Below, piece by piece: positions 9,037 through 18,166 of a DNA stretch of 47,265 nucleotides; the first letter of the stretch is position 1, and each line of letters opens with the position of its first letter. The DNA is taken from contig DUBS01000054.1 of assembly GCA_012960225.1 (NCBI GenBank), positions 103,392 through 150,656 of the forward strand, read 5' to 3'. The notes beneath the pieces are model-generated. The model was not told where the DNA came from and ran no database searches. It was given only the letters and a program-made list of their open reading frames with translations. A program made the translations under genes and the position numbers. This DNA comes from Gemmatimonadota bacterium. Lineage in GTDB: Bacteria > Gemmatimonadota > Gemmatimonadetes > Longimicrobiales > Gaopeijiaceae.

Positions 9037-10578
9037 TCAGTGGACCTCGAGCCTGCTACCCAACATCATGGCGCCGATAGCTTCCCGGGAATCATGAGTA
9101 GATGGCACAGGGGTAAGCTTGCCACGCAGAATCACGAAGACGCGATCTGCTACCTCAAGTATCTCGTCTAGGTCTGTCGAGATCAGCACGACACCAGCAG
9201 CTGTATCATGAGCCAATTTTTTCAGCTCCCCGCGGACGAATGCTGTCGCCGTAAAATCCAGTCCCCGGGTGGGATTCTCTGCTATCAGGAGTTCGGGCAG
9301 CCGGGAAAGCTCTCGACCCACCACCAATCTTTGCTGGTTTCCACCAGAAAGTTCGCGCGCAAGAGCTCGCACACCTGACGACTTCACCTTGAATCGGGAC
9401 CGGATCTCGGCGGCGTGTAACCCGATTAACTTCCAACGAAGCAGAGGCCCCGAGCGGAACTGTGGGTCACGGTGCAATGCTAGAGCTACATTTTCCGTGA
9501 GATCGAAATCTGCGGCCAATCCCTCCCGGTTACGATCCTGTGGGATAAAACCAACGTGCTCGGGAATCTCTAGCTTACCTGAGGCCACCTGCTGACGGCC
9601 GGACAAGACAAGCGCTAGCTCGCGCTGCCCATTACCCTCTACACCGGCTACCCCGATCACCTCGCCACTCATGACCTCGAGCCCCACGTCCTGCAGAGCT
9701 AAGCCTCCCTGCGGACTGTACACATCTATTCCCTTCAATCTAGCCACCGAGCGATTACCCGATTCTCTATTTTGAGCCAAACCATCTGAGCTCTGACCGA
9801 GCGCTGGTAAAGCGTTTCTCGCAGGCGTTATAGGCGCCTCTCCTTCGCTACTAGACGACCCAACCATCGCATCGGTCAAGATTGCTGTATCTACATCAGC
9901 CCTGACAGCAGTCATCACGGTGCGCCCCTGCCTCAGTACTGTGACACGATCCGCGATTGACAGTATTTCATCTAGTTTGTGCGCGACGAGGACAACTGCA
10001 CGCCCCTCCTCAGCCAAAGTGCGGAGAAGACGGAACAACTGATCGATTTCCGCAGGCGCTAGCGCGGCAGTCGGTTCATCAAGTACGAGCAATTGAGGGT
10101 TACGTAACAGAGCCTTCAGGATTTCAATACGCTGTCGATCCCCCACCCCCAATTCCTCTATCGAGGCTTCGAAGGGTACGGTGAGCCCTGTAAGCTTGCC
10201 GAGCTGGCTAGCTTCTTTGCGGATCTCCTTCAGGTGTAACGTCCACCTATGCCCTGTATGCCGCCGACCGAGTGCAAGATTCTCGAGCACAGAAAGGCCC
10301 GGTACCAAAGTGAAGTGCTGGTGCACCAAGCCAATCCCCATTTTCCAGGCGGCCCGTGCACTCTGTAATCTGACCCGAGACCCGCCCACTTCTAAGAAAC
10401 CAACATCCGGATGGATGATACCCCCCAAGATACTTAGGAGCGTGGTCTTGCCGGCCCCATTCTCCCCCAAGATACCGTGGATTTCACCTGAATGAATTTC
10501 GAGATTTGCGCTGTCGAGTGCCTTCACATGTCCAAAATGACGCGTGATACCATCAAGGCGCGCAAGAACCTCAGTCAT
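9037..10578 (-). CDS. BMP-type ABC importer, double ATPase subunit
   Basis: A cytoplasmic ATPase of 513 residues with two fused nucleotide-binding domains (YufO / RbsA-like). The first half has Walker A GENGAGKT (38-45), signature ELGVGDRQRIEIL and Walker B LLVLDEPTAAL. The second half has the degenerate Walker A GVEGNGQRE, signature LSGGNQQR and LLIAENPTRGLDF; degeneracy there is normal for this family. Its ATG overlaps the TGA of the binding-protein gene by four bases (ATGA). It energises uptake of the ligand captured by the adjacent BMP lipoprotein, most likely a purine or pyrimidine nucleoside. Confidence 0.93.
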   Translation of the reverse strand: MTEVLARLDGITRHFGHVKALDSANLEIHSGEIHGILGENGAGKTTLLSILGGIIHPDVGFLEVGGSRVRLQSARAAWKMGIGLVHQHFTLVPGLSVLENLALGRRHTGHRWTLHLKEIRKEASQLGKLTGLTVPFEASIEELGVGDRQRIEILKALLRNPQLLVLDEPTAALAPAEIDQLFRLLRTLAEEGRAVVLVAHKLDEILSIADRVTVLRQGRTVMTAVRADVDTAILTDAMVGSSSSEGEAPITPARNALPALGQSSDGLAQNRESGNRSVARLKGIDVYSPQGGLALQDVGLEVMSGEVIGVAGVEGNGQRELALVLSGRQQVASGKLEIPEHVGFIPQDRNREGLAADFDLTENVALALHRDPQFRSGPLLRWKLIGLHAAEIRSRFKVKSSGVRALARELSGGNQQRLVVGRELSRLPELLIAENPTRGLDFTATAFVRGELKKLAHDTAAGVVLISTDLDEILEVADRVFVILRGKLTPVPSTHDSREAIGAMMLGSRLEVH

Positions 10579-11621
10579 GACCCGCCGATCTCACCCTCTA
10601 TGAATGAGACCTTCGGAACTTCAAGTGTCCCACTGCGAATACGCCCTCGTACCTCTTGCATCGTCGCAATGAAGTCAGCCGAGAAGATATGGGCTAGGGC
10701 AGGGTTCACAACGAAATCGATAACCTCCGCGTTAGCCCCAGCATAGACCGGTCGGCCACCTAGTTCACCGGACTCCCAGGAAAGTGCGATCTCCAGGAAT
10801 GCCCGTGGAATGCGGATAACCGCGCTACCCAAGATCACTTCTGGTGCAATCTGGTTTTGGTCACGATTCATCCCAAGCGCCCATGCCCTTCCTCCTGATT
10901 CGACCACCTCTCGAACAGCTTGAAAAACCCCGAAAGAAGCGGCATCGACATTGTGGATAATAACATCGGCCCCATTACGAAGCTGGGCGATTGCAGCCTC
11001 TTTTGCAGCAGCCACATCATCCCAATTTCCAATAAAAGCTTCAAGAACTCTTATGTCCGGATTAATACTCTGGGCACCAGCCTCGAAGGCTCGGAAGGTT
11101 CCTTGGACAGGCGGGATCTCAACGCCGCCGACCATACCTAAGATGCCTGACTCACTTACCTGAGCGGCAGCCATGCCTGCAAGATAGCTAGCCTCCTCTA
11201 ACTCGAAGATCAGCGGGATGACATTTTCCGAGTACCTACCTCCACCACTTACAACGAACGTAGTGTTGGGAAATTGCTGACCTGCTCGTATTGCAGCGTC
11301 TTGGTACTCAAACCCATGCGCAAAAACTAAATCGTACCCTGACGAAGCATATGATAGGAACGCCTCGTCAAACTCGGCCGGAGTCCGGGTTTGTTGGTGA
11401 CTAACCTCGGCCCCGAGAGAATCACGAAGAAGGAGTAATCCTTCATAAGCACCAGCATACCAACCAGCATCGCTAACCGGACCTGCAGTGAGTAGCGCTG
11501 CACGCAGTTGAACCTCCTCGAGTCCCATCGCTCGCCTATCGGAGTTCTCCGGAGCGGTACAAGCCGATACGGTTGCATTTGTTATGAGTAAGGCAGTCAG
11601 GATGAACCGGTGCATGAGCAT
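10575..11621 (-). CDS. BMP family substrate-binding lipoprotein
   Basis: A solute-binding protein of 348 residues (Bmp/Med/PnrA fold) anchored by a lipobox VSAC with Cys21. Family features are LTAGPVSDAGWYAGAYEGL at the mature N-terminus, DLVFAHGFEYQDAA, FVVSGGGRYSENV, and GMVGGVEIPPVQGTFRAFEAGA. PnrA-type members bind purine nucleosides; some relatives bind other ligands. It is the first gene of a minus-strand operon of four: binding protein, double ATPase, two permeases. A candidate promoter lies at 11655-11684. The start may be the first or third residue (both Met). Confidence 0.9.
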   Translation of the reverse strand: MLMHRFILTALLITNATVSACTAPENSDRRAMGLEEVQLRAALLTAGPVSDAGWYAGAYEGLLLLRDSLGAEVSHQQTRTPAEFDEAFLSYASSGYDLVFAHGFEYQDAAIRAGQQFPNTTFVVSGGGRYSENVIPLIFELEEASYLAGMAAAQVSESGILGMVGGVEIPPVQGTFRAFEAGAQSINPDIRVLEAFIGNWDDVAAAKEAAIAQLRNGADVIIHNVDAASFGVFQAVREVVESGGRAWALGMNRDQNQIAPEVILGSAVIRIPRAFLEIALSWESGELGGRPVYAGANAEVIDFVVNPALAHIFSADFIATMQEVRGRIRSGTLEVPKVSFIEGEIGGS

Positions 11622-11654
11622 GTCCTACTAAAAGAGCGTGTGCGGAGATTCTCT

Positions 11655-11684
11655 AGTGTAAACCTTTGACTGTTGGGAGTTCAA
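11655..11684 (-). promoter_or_regulatory. candidate sigma-70 promoter of the BMP importer operon
   Basis: On the minus strand TTGAAC (11684-11679) and TACACT (11660-11655) are separated by 18 bases, about 35 bases before the ATG of the binding-protein gene. The -35 has four or five consensus matches and the -10 has four. It is a plausible but unproven promoter, and it lies in the divergent gap shared with the NSS transporter gene. Confidence 0.35.
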
Positions 11685-11795
11685 AGCGCTCGGTATGTTT
11701 TGCGCCCGAAATCCAGATTCCATCGGATAGTCAGACACTGATTCTGTCACAACCATCGGAACAGAATTGTTCTAGAAGAAAAGGGAGTGGAGCCC

Positions 11796-13208
11796 ATGGA
11801 CGCGCAACGTGGCAACTGGAGCTCGAATACAGGGCTCATCCTCGCGGCCACAGGAAGCGCGATAGGCCTCGGTAACCTCTGGAAATTTCCCTTTATTACC
11901 TGGGAAAACCGTGGCGGGGCCTTTGTCCTCGTCTACCTGATATGTATAGCCGCCGTAGGCTTGCCAATCATGATGGCGGAGCTGCTCATAGGTCGAAAGA
12001 CGCAAAAAAGTGCCGTTGGCGCACTTAAGGATGCCGCAGGTCCTATGTGGGGAATCGTCGGAGCCTGGGGCGTACTGTGCGGCTTCATCTTACTCAGTTA
12101 CTACACTGTTATCGCAGGTTGGTCTCTCTTCTATTTCAGCAAGACAGCCGGATGGATGGTGACTGGCTTCCCGAGTGGTATGGCGATGGGGGATCTCTTT
12201 AGCGAACAATCCAGCAATGGCGCCCTTCAACTCGGGCTGTCCATAGGGTTCAGTATCGCCACAGTGTCAGTAGTGTACCTAGGAGTCCAAAAAGGCATTG
12301 AGAGGATCGCAAGGACTTTTCTCCCGGTCCTCTTTGTCATTCTCGTTTTGCTACTCGTCTCTGCGCTCCGAATGAGCGGCTCGGGTGAAGCCCTCGCCTT
12401 CATTTTTAAGCCTAACTTCAACGAACTCGAGCCAGGCGCGATTCTCGAGGCTCTGGGACATTCCTTCTTTACGCTTTCGTTAGGAATGGGATGCATGGTG
12501 ACATACGGTTCCTATATCTCAAAGACTCAGTCTGTGGTTAAGGCATCAGCAGTGATCGTGCTCCTAGACACAGTGATCGCGCTCCTAGCAACCGTCATCA
12601 TGTTTTCGGTAATATTCAGTGTCCCTGGCATGGAAGAGCAGGTTGGTGGATCTACGGTGGGTATGCTCTTCATCTCACTCCCTGAGTTGTTCTTCACCGA
12701 GGTTCCTCTTGGACGCTTCCTGGGACCGCTTTTCTATGTGCTTGTTGCGCTTGCTGCTCTCACATCGACGATATCACTGCTCGAAGTCGTCGCAAGTTAC
12801 GTGATCGATGAGCATGGCATAGCTAGGCAAAAAGCAACATTAATGTGCGGTGGTGCTGTTTTCATATTCACCATCCTCGCCGCCGTATCTTTTGGTGCTG
12901 TTTCAGGTGTATCGAATCTTGTCGTCCCAGGTGCAATAGGAGAGACACTTTTTGGGGGCAAAGTTGGCTGGTTCTCTATGGCAGACCATTTCGTCTCGAA
13001 CTGGATGCTGCCGACCGGTGGGTTCGCAGTAACGATCGCTGCAGGTTGGTTTATGACCAGAAAAGACACCATGAACGAACTCGTGGATGGTACACAGCCC
13101 AGTTGGTTTCGGTATGGGGCTTGGCGTTTTTTCATTCGTTTCGTAGCACCAACCGCTGTAGCCGCTATCATTATTGCGGTAATGATCTTTGGGGTGGACT
13201 TCAGTTGA
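11796..13208 (+). CDS. neurotransmitter:sodium symporter (NSS/SNF family) amino-acid transporter
   Basis: An inner-membrane Na+-coupled transporter of about 470 residues and 11-12 helices. The unwound first helix motif GSAIGLGNLWKFPFI is conserved, as are GGAFVLVYL and the later LGMGCMVTYGSY in the region of the second sodium-site helix. Bacterial members (LeuT, MhsT, TnaT) take up hydrophobic amino acids. The frame starts at GTG 11787, but ATG 11796 has AGGGAG about eight bases upstream, so I choose it. It is divergent from the BMP importer operon. Confidence 0.92.
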   Translation: MDAQRGNWSSNTGLILAATGSAIGLGNLWKFPFITWENRGGAFVLVYLICIAAVGLPIMMAELLIGRKTQKSAVGALKDAAGPMWGIVGAWGVLCGFILLSYYTVIAGWSLFYFSKTAGWMVTGFPSGMAMGDLFSEQSSNGALQLGLSIGFSIATVSVVYLGVQKGIERIARTFLPVLFVILVLLLVSALRMSGSGEALAFIFKPNFNELEPGAILEALGHSFFTLSLGMGCMVTYGSYISKTQSVVKASAVIVLLDTVIALLATVIMFSVIFSVPGMEEQVGGSTVGMLFISLPELFFTEVPLGRFLGPLFYVLVALAALTSTISLLEVVASYVIDEHGIARQKATLMCGGAVFIFTILAAVSFGAVSGVSNLVVPGAIGETLFGGKVGWFSMADHFVSNWMLPTGGFAVTIAAGWFMTRKDTMNELVDGTQPSWFRYGAWRFFIRFVAPTAVAAIIIAVMIFGVDFS

Positions 13209-13365
13209 TGCTGAACTAGTTGGCTGAGTAGGAACGACCAACAAGTAACAGCAGATCGGGCTCTCAGGTACATATCTCTGATTCAGCCGGACGATTGGAT
13301 ATCAGCCCCTTTGCGACTCTCGGTCCCGAGGGCACATTCTAGCTTGGTCCCACTAAGACAGGCAC

Positions 13366-15459
13366 ATGATTGAAGACCTCTTGAATAGGCATATCGAGAA
13401 ACGACCTGCGACCCTCAAGTTTCAAGGCCGTATTCTCTATCTGTTGGATGATGCCGAACGCATGAGAGGGCAATTGTACGAAGGCATCGATATTCAACAC
13501 CCGCACGACTATATGAACCTGCTGCGCGACCAAATCTCTACAGACGAGATCACACCAGCGTATATCTGTTTCTTCTATGACGAAACGCTTGGGGATTTCC
13601 CGTATTTGGGCCTGCGCACCACGAATCAAACCACCAACGAGACAGAGTACCCTGTGGAGCGTAATGCTGTGCGTAATGGAGGCTTTGTCTGCTCTGTTGC
13701 TGGTAAGAGACGCGGCAAAGGAAGTAGTCGTGAGGCAAGTCCTTATGCTGAACTCCACGCAGGCATCAAGGTCGTTATCGCGGAGAGCATCGAGCGTATT
13801 TACGACGAAAACTGTCAGAATTTAGGGCTCTTAACGTCAACTGACTTTGGGGTTATTGACCGGATCATGGCCGGTGAGGAGATCCCGCTCACAGAATTCA
13901 CTAAGGGCAAAGACGACATTACCCGCCAGATCATTGAGTATGGCGGACTCTTTGAGTTCAATGTCGCACGGCTCCAGGGCAGTGTGACCATCCCATCGGC
14001 TGCATGCGCACAGGAGCAAGCTGTATCAACTCGCCCGATGACTGTCGCGGAGAAAATTTTCGCTTCGCATCTGGTTACCGATGCTGGAAAGGGTGAGGTG
14101 GGTGTTCCGTGGGTTGAGCCAGGAGACAGTGGTTTCTTTCTTACCGACATCCGGTTTAGCCATGAATATGTGACTCCGATGGCTTCAATTTTTTTCGAAA
14201 ACAAAGTTGGAACGGACGCCAAAGTCCTAGATCCGGCTTCCATGCTCTTCTTTCGAGACCATTTAACGTTTCTGTCCCAGGTGATGAGCCAAGAACGGAT
14301 CGAAGATGGTCTGCTTGACGTGGCAAATGAACTCGAGGTGAAACAGCGTGAGTTCAGCGAAAAACAGGGCGTGAAGCTATATGGCGAACAGATGGGCCAC
14401 CGACTCGGTTCGCAGGCTATCTGTCACTCAAAAATCCTCGAAGAGTACGCGGAGCCAGGTATGCTCATAGTGGGCACTGACTCTCACACACCGCACGCGG
14501 GTGCCATCGGTTCACTCGCTTTCGGTATCGGAACGACAGCAATCTTCAACTCTTGGTTCACAAAGGACGTGCGCTTGAACGTACCCCCGTCTTTCAAAGT
14601 TGAGATACGGGGAACCCCGGCACCAAATGTTACCGCAAAAGACTATATGCTTGAGATTCTGAGACACCCATACATACGCGATGGACACGCGATTGGGCAG
14701 ATTATTGAGTATGCGGGCCCTGCTGTGGAGGAACTCAGCATTGATGAACGCGCAACCATGACCAACATGGCCGCGGAAGTTGGAGCGTTTACTGGTATCA
14801 TCGCAGCGGATGAAAAATCGGTCCAATTCATGGTTGATGAGCGTGGCATGGATCGAGTTCATGCACAAAGACTCACGCAGGGTATGCAGAGTGATCCTGC
14901 AGCGGAGTACGTGACAACCATAGAGATCGATGCCTCAACGATCCGTCCCATGGCAGCCTTGCCCAATGATCCGGGCAACGGGGTCTATATCGACGAACTT
15001 GGTGAAGAACCCATCCGTATCGATATAGCGTACGCCGGATCCTGTACTGCTGGAAAGAAGGAGGACATGGACATGTATGCTCGTGTCCTCGGTGAAGCTG
15101 ATTCACAAGGATTGAAGATCCACCCGGACGTAAAAGCGTACATCCAATGCGGCTCGACAGAGGTACGCAAGTACTGTGATGAAAAAGGCTATATGACCCT
15201 GTTTGACCGCATGGGAGCGGCATTCATTGAACCGGGATGCGGTGCATGTATCGCCGCCGGTCCAGGAGTCACAAACTCACCCGATGAAGTTTCGATATCA
15301 TCGCAAAACCGGAATTTCCCGGGACGTTCAGGACCGGGTAATCTTTATCTGGGCTCACCCTATTCAGTTGCCGCGAGTGCGGTAGTGGGGTACGTGACCA
15401 GTTGGACACCAGGACAAGAGTTCAAGCAGGTCAGTGCGCGGAAACTCTCAACAGTGTAA
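13366..15459 (+). CDS. aconitase / isopropylmalate dehydratase superfamily enzyme with swivel domain first
   Basis: A cytosolic 4Fe-4S hydro-lyase of 697 residues. The swivel (LeuD-like) domain is at the N-terminus (about 1-200, with GKGSSREAS at 117-125 and IYDENCQNLGLL). The large catalytic domain follows, with GTDSHTPHAGAIGSLAFGIG near 370-390. Cluster cysteines are Cys560 in GSCTAGKKEDM and Cys625/Cys628 in PGCGACIAAGPG. The domain order is like AcnB without its HEAT-like N-terminal domain, and the reverse of AcnA. The usual CTN(S) after the first cluster cysteine is CTAG here, so the substrate may differ from citrate (for example isopropylmalate, homocitrate or methylcitrate). It stands alone with no leu or prp genes nearby. 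Confidence 0.85.
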   Translation: MIEDLLNRHIEKRPATLKFQGRILYLLDDAERMRGQLYEGIDIQHPHDYMNLLRDQISTDEITPAYICFFYDETLGDFPYLGLRTTNQTTNETEYPVERNAVRNGGFVCSVAGKRRGKGSSREASPYAELHAGIKVVIAESIERIYDENCQNLGLLTSTDFGVIDRIMAGEEIPLTEFTKGKDDITRQIIEYGGLFEFNVARLQGSVTIPSAACAQEQAVSTRPMTVAEKIFASHLVTDAGKGEVGVPWVEPGDSGFFLTDIRFSHEYVTPMASIFFENKVGTDAKVLDPASMLFFRDHLTFLSQVMSQERIEDGLLDVANELEVKQREFSEKQGVKLYGEQMGHRLGSQAICHSKILEEYAEPGMLIVGTDSHTPHAGAIGSLAFGIGTTAIFNSWFTKDVRLNVPPSFKVEIRGTPAPNVTAKDYMLEILRHPYIRDGHAIGQIIEYAGPAVEELSIDERATMTNMAAEVGAFTGIIAADEKSVQFMVDERGMDRVHAQRLTQGMQSDPAAEYVTTIEIDASTIRPMAALPNDPGNGVYIDELGEEPIRIDIAYAGSCTAGKKEDMDMYARVLGEADSQGLKIHPDVKAYIQCGSTEVRKYCDEKGYMTLFDRMGAAFIEPGCGACIAAGPGVTNSPDEVSISSQNRNFPGRSGPGNLYLGSPYSVAASAVVGYVTSWTPGQEFKQVSARKLSTV

Positions 15460-15483
15460 GCCTACTACAGGCTATTGGATCGA

Positions 15484-15556
15484 TGGTCGCTGCAGGACTC
15501 GAACCTGCGACATCTACGATGTGAACGTAGCGCTCTACCAGCTGAGCTAAGCGACC
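15484..15556 (-). tRNA. tRNA-Val (anticodon CAC)
   Basis: The minus strand folds as a full cloverleaf: acceptor GGTCGCT / AGCGACC, D arm TAGCTCAGCTGGTAGAGC, anticodon stem CTACG / CGTAG with loop TTCACAT (anticodon CAC, reads GUG), and T arm GCAGGTTCGAGTCCTGC. The discriminator is A and no CCA is encoded. It lies two bases downstream of tRNA-Glu and is probably co-transcribed with it. Confidence 0.96.
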
Positions 15557-15558
15557 AA

Positions 15559-15631
15559 TACCCCCACGGGGACTCGAACCCCGGTCTTCGCCGTGAGAGG
15601 GCGATATCCTAGGCCACTAGACGATGGGGGC
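15559..15631 (-). tRNA. tRNA-Glu (anticodon CTC)
   Basis: The minus strand gives acceptor GCCCCCA / TGGGGGT, D arm TCTAGTGGCCTAGGA, anticodon stem TCGCC / GGCGA with loop CTCTCAC (anticodon CTC, reads GAG), and T stem CGGGG / CCCCG. A G1:U72 pair and an A discriminator are usual for bacterial tRNA-Glu. CCA is not encoded. It is the first gene of a two-tRNA unit with tRNA-Val. Confidence 0.96.
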
Positions 15632-15663
15632 GCTGCGACCCTCCCGGTTTCGAGAGGGCCAAG

Positions 15664-15711
15664 ATCTTACAGAGGCCTATCAGACAGCGTCAACCCCTCA
15701 CCCTGATAGGC
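15664..15711 (-). promoter_or_regulatory. tRNA promoter bracketed by a perfect 9-bp inverted repeat
   Basis: On the minus strand TTGACG (15693-15688) and TAAGAT (15669-15664) lie 18 bases apart, about 33 bases upstream of tRNA-Glu. A perfect inverted repeat, GCCTATCAG at 15675-15683 and CTGATAGGC at 15703-15711, puts one arm in the spacer and one arm just upstream of the -35. That layout would fit an operator. A second, imperfect stem (CCCTC..GAGGG, 15640-15659) is in the leader. Confidence 0.55.
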
Positions 15712-15817
15712 GTCCCTTCAGGATAATGAGTGTACTTTTCACCGAATCCAGAGTAAACTCGCATATCACTTCTAACTTATTACACTGCAATCATTTGGTC
15801 TGATTCATAGGACAGAG

Positions 15818-16108
15818 ATGGCTAGCAAGCTCAATACGGAATCCATTCGGGGATGGCTCGATGGCCGCAAAGGATGGAAGCGTCGTTCAAACCAAATAAT
15901 TAAGAATTTCCGTTTTACTTCCTTCAGAGACACCATTGTCTTCGTGAACCGGGTTGCGACTCTGGCGGACACTCACGATCACCACCCCAATATCGATATC
16001 CGATACGACAACGTCACAATTACGCTTTCCACACATGATGCAGGCGGAATCACCGAGAAAGATTTGGCTCTCGCTGAACAAATAGATTTTTCGACTTCAT
16101 CGAATTAA
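15818..16108 (+). CDS. 4a-hydroxytetrahydrobiopterin dehydratase (pterin carbinolamine dehydratase)
   Basis: A small cytosolic enzyme of 96 residues that dehydrates 4a-hydroxy-tetrahydropterin, recycling the cofactor of aromatic amino acid hydroxylases; in bacteria it can also act on moco- or folate-related pterins. The family motif is present: THDHHPNIDIRYDNVTITL (residues 52-70, His53, His55, His56) followed by STHDAGGITEKD, giving the second conserved His and the final Asp. The length is normal. AGGA precedes the ATG by about eight bases. It is a single gene converging on the HAD gene. Confidence 0.93.
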   Translation: MASKLNTESIRGWLDGRKGWKRRSNQIIKNFRFTSFRDTIVFVNRVATLADTHDHHPNIDIRYDNVTITLSTHDAGGITEKDLALAEQIDFSTSSN

Positions 16109-16139
16109 AGGCCTATAGGATAAGGCGGGGTCCGGCCAA

Positions 16140-16811
16140 CTATACTTCTTCCGGATTGATCTCTAGCACGTCTCTAAGAGCATCCAAAGCGAAGTCGGGG
16201 GCCTCTGCTAAAAGTTCCTCAGGGTTGAATGGGCCCCATAGTGCCGCAGCCGTTCGCGTCCCCGCCCCTTTCCCAGCCTGGATATCGAAGGGTGAGTCAC
16301 CGACAAACACAACGCCATCTGGTTCGAGTCCGAGCTTACTAAGAGCCAGATTGACTGATTCAGGATGCGGCTTAGGCCGCTGTACTTGATTTGCACAAAC
16401 GACGAGGTCCACTGCCTTCCATAGACCGCAGCACTCGAGTGTTCTCTTTGCGATACCGGTCCGCTTGCTCGTGACAACCGCGATCTTTGTTCCACGCCTT
16501 CGTAGCGCTCCCAAAACCGAAGATGCTCCTGGAAATGAGCTTACCATTTCATCATGCACGATGTCTTGATACGCGATATAGGTCTGTCGCATCAACTCGG
16601 CTTCCTCCTCACTCCGAGCAAAGCCCCTCATCTGCACTGGAAGTGGTATCCCTAGGGTAGCCACGACATCCGCATCAGGGAGTGATTGGCCAAAATGTTT
16701 TTTCGTGGCAAAGCGGAAGCACTTCAGGATTAATTCGACGGTGTCTGCCAACGTACCGTCAAGATCGAAAAAAACGCCGGACCAAATACCATTCGGTTTA
16801 GATTTCGTCAA
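16140..16811 (-). CDS. HAD family phosphatase (phosphoglycolate phosphatase-like)
   Basis: A cytosolic phosphohydrolase of 223 residues. HAD motifs: FFDLDGTLADT (Asp16 nucleophile, Asp18), motif II VVTSK, motif III Lys in the RPKPHPE segment, and motif IV VFVGDSPFDIQAG. The cap is the small helical C1 type of the Gph/beta-phosphoglucomutase branch. The start is TTG 16811, overlapping the stop of the aminotransferase gene as TTGA, so it is translationally coupled and probably made at a lower level. The substrate is unknown. Confidence 0.88.
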   Translation of the reverse strand: MTKSKPNGIWSGVFFDLDGTLADTVELILKCFRFATKKHFGQSLPDADVVATLGIPLPVQMRGFARSEEEAELMRQTYIAYQDIVHDEMVSSFPGASSVLGALRRRGTKIAVVTSKRTGIAKRTLECCGLWKAVDLVVCANQVQRPKPHPESVNLALSKLGLEPDGVVFVGDSPFDIQAGKGAGTRTAAALWGPFNPEELLAEAPDFALDALRDVLEINPEEV

Positions 16812-18166
16812 TGGATCTTCTGGATAATAGACGATAGCACACCCAACGAATGGGTTGCTTGATCCTCAGTTAAGAACACAGATGGAGTAAGCTCCACCAC
16901 ATGACCGTGTTCCCCGGCAGGTAGGAGAATCAAACCCTGAGCAAGTGCAGCTTCTGCTACCCGTACCGCACCCCCTTTCCATGGTGATCCGTCGTCTGTG
17001 ACGAGTTCGATCCCGATCATGAGACCACATCCACGCACCTCTGAAACCCTTTTAGCACCCCTTAGGGAGTCTTGCAATTCGCTAAGCAGTTGCGATCCAA
17101 GGAGCTCTGCACGCTCCGGAACGTCCAAGTGCTCAACGATATCGAGCACAGCTAATGCGGTGGCACATGAGAGAGGGTTCCCCAGGAACGTGCTGGTGTG
17201 AATCGCTTCTCCATCATTTTCAGGCCAAGCAGACAGCACTGACTGTGAACTGAGGCACGCCGAAAGCGGTAAGCCACCACCAAAGACCTTGCCTATACAC
17301 ACGATATCTGGACGAAGTCCTAATCGCTCAGATGCTAGCATTGAGCCACAACGTCCAAGTCCGGTGAAGATCTCATCAGCGATAACCATCGCCCCCTCCT
17401 CCATCGCCATATCCGATAGAGCTGCCATAAAGCCATCAGGAGGAATTCTTACTCCGGCCCTACCCTGCACAGGTTCCACGATGACAGCACCGATCGGATC
17501 CCCATTGGGTGCCCCCTGCTGAAAGGCTGCTCGCAGCAATCCTAGGGTTTCGTCCGCAGCCACCCGCGAAACGTCATTGCATTCAGGAAAGGGGGCAAAG
17601 CTCACTCCCTTATACAACTGGTCCTCAAAGTATGAACGGAAGTGGGCTCGGTCCGTGACCGCAAGCGCCCCCATAGTAAGGCCATGATATCCTCCCCTGA
17701 ACGCAACAATGCCTGGTTTACCCGTAGCGATCCGGGCGGTCTTGAGCGCCACCTCAACAGCCTCCGACCCGGTCGTCGTAAGTACTGCCTGCGCGTCAAC
17801 CCAGGGTGCGATCCTACATAAGCGCTCTATCAGTTCGACCTTTCTAACAGGCGGATGGATATCACCCATCCCATGTATCAGTTCTTCTCCCTGGGCCTGG
17901 AGAGCGTGAACAACCCTTGGGTGTGCATGTCCAATGAGAGCAACTCCGAACGCCCCACTCAGGTCGACGTACAAGTTGTGGTCAACATCCCGGACATTCG
18001 ACCCGCTCGCTTCCTTCCAGAAGATCGGCCAACCAACGTCGAAATAGGTGATATTGCGGGACTCTACACTCCTTAGGCGCTTTGCTAGACGGCGGGAAAC
18101 TTCGCCTGGAGGATTCGTAATGATGTCAGGTAGCAGGGATCCAAAAAGAGGCTCAGCTACTGTCAC
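16808..18166 (-). CDS. class III PLP-dependent aminotransferase
   Basis: A PLP enzyme of 452 residues in the acetylornithine / 4-aminobutyrate aminotransferase family. Motifs are [16 protein letters not shown] (cofactor phosphate site), [25 protein letters not shown] (Asp264, binds the pyridine N) and [13 protein letters not shown] (Lys293, Schiff base). The substrate-side residues cannot be matched to one activity. It starts with GTG 18166, overlapping the fabI stop as GTGA, and its own stop overlaps the HAD start, so the three genes form one coupled operon. Its role beside fabI is not obvious. Confidence 0.9.
   Translation of the reverse strand: MTVAEPLFGSLLPDIITNPPGEVSRRLAKRLRSVESRNITYFDVGWPIFWKEASGSNVRDVDHNLYVDLSGAFGVALIGHAHPRVVHALQAQGEELIHGMGDIHPPVRKVELIERLCRIAPWVDAQAVLTTTGSEAVEVALKTARIATGKPGIVAFRGGYHGLTMGALAVTDRAHFRSYFEDQLYKGVSFAPFPECNDVSRVAADETLGLLRAAFQQGAPNGDPIGAVIVEPVQGRAGVRIPPDGFMAALSDMAMEEGAMVIADEIFTGLGRCGSMLASERLGLRPDIVCIGKVFGGGLPLSACLSSQSVLSAWPENDGEAIHTSTFLGNPLSCATALAVLDIVEHLDVPERAELLGSQLLSELQDSLRGAKRVSEVRGCGLMIGIELVTDDGSPWKGGAVRVAEAALAQGLILLPAGEHGHVVELTPSVFLTEDQATHSLGVLSSIIQKIH

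Noticed and set aside
9037-10578. Degenerate second Walker A in the double ATPase as a broken site
   Set aside because: This is the usual state in RbsA/YufO-type double ATPases.
15462-15476. AGCCT / AGGCT hairpin after the aconitase gene as a terminator
   Set aside because: Only five base pairs and no T-run on either strand.
15559-15631. G1:U72 pair in tRNA-Glu as a possible oddity
   Set aside because: The same G...GGGGTA acceptor end is common in bacterial tRNA-Glu, so it is normal.
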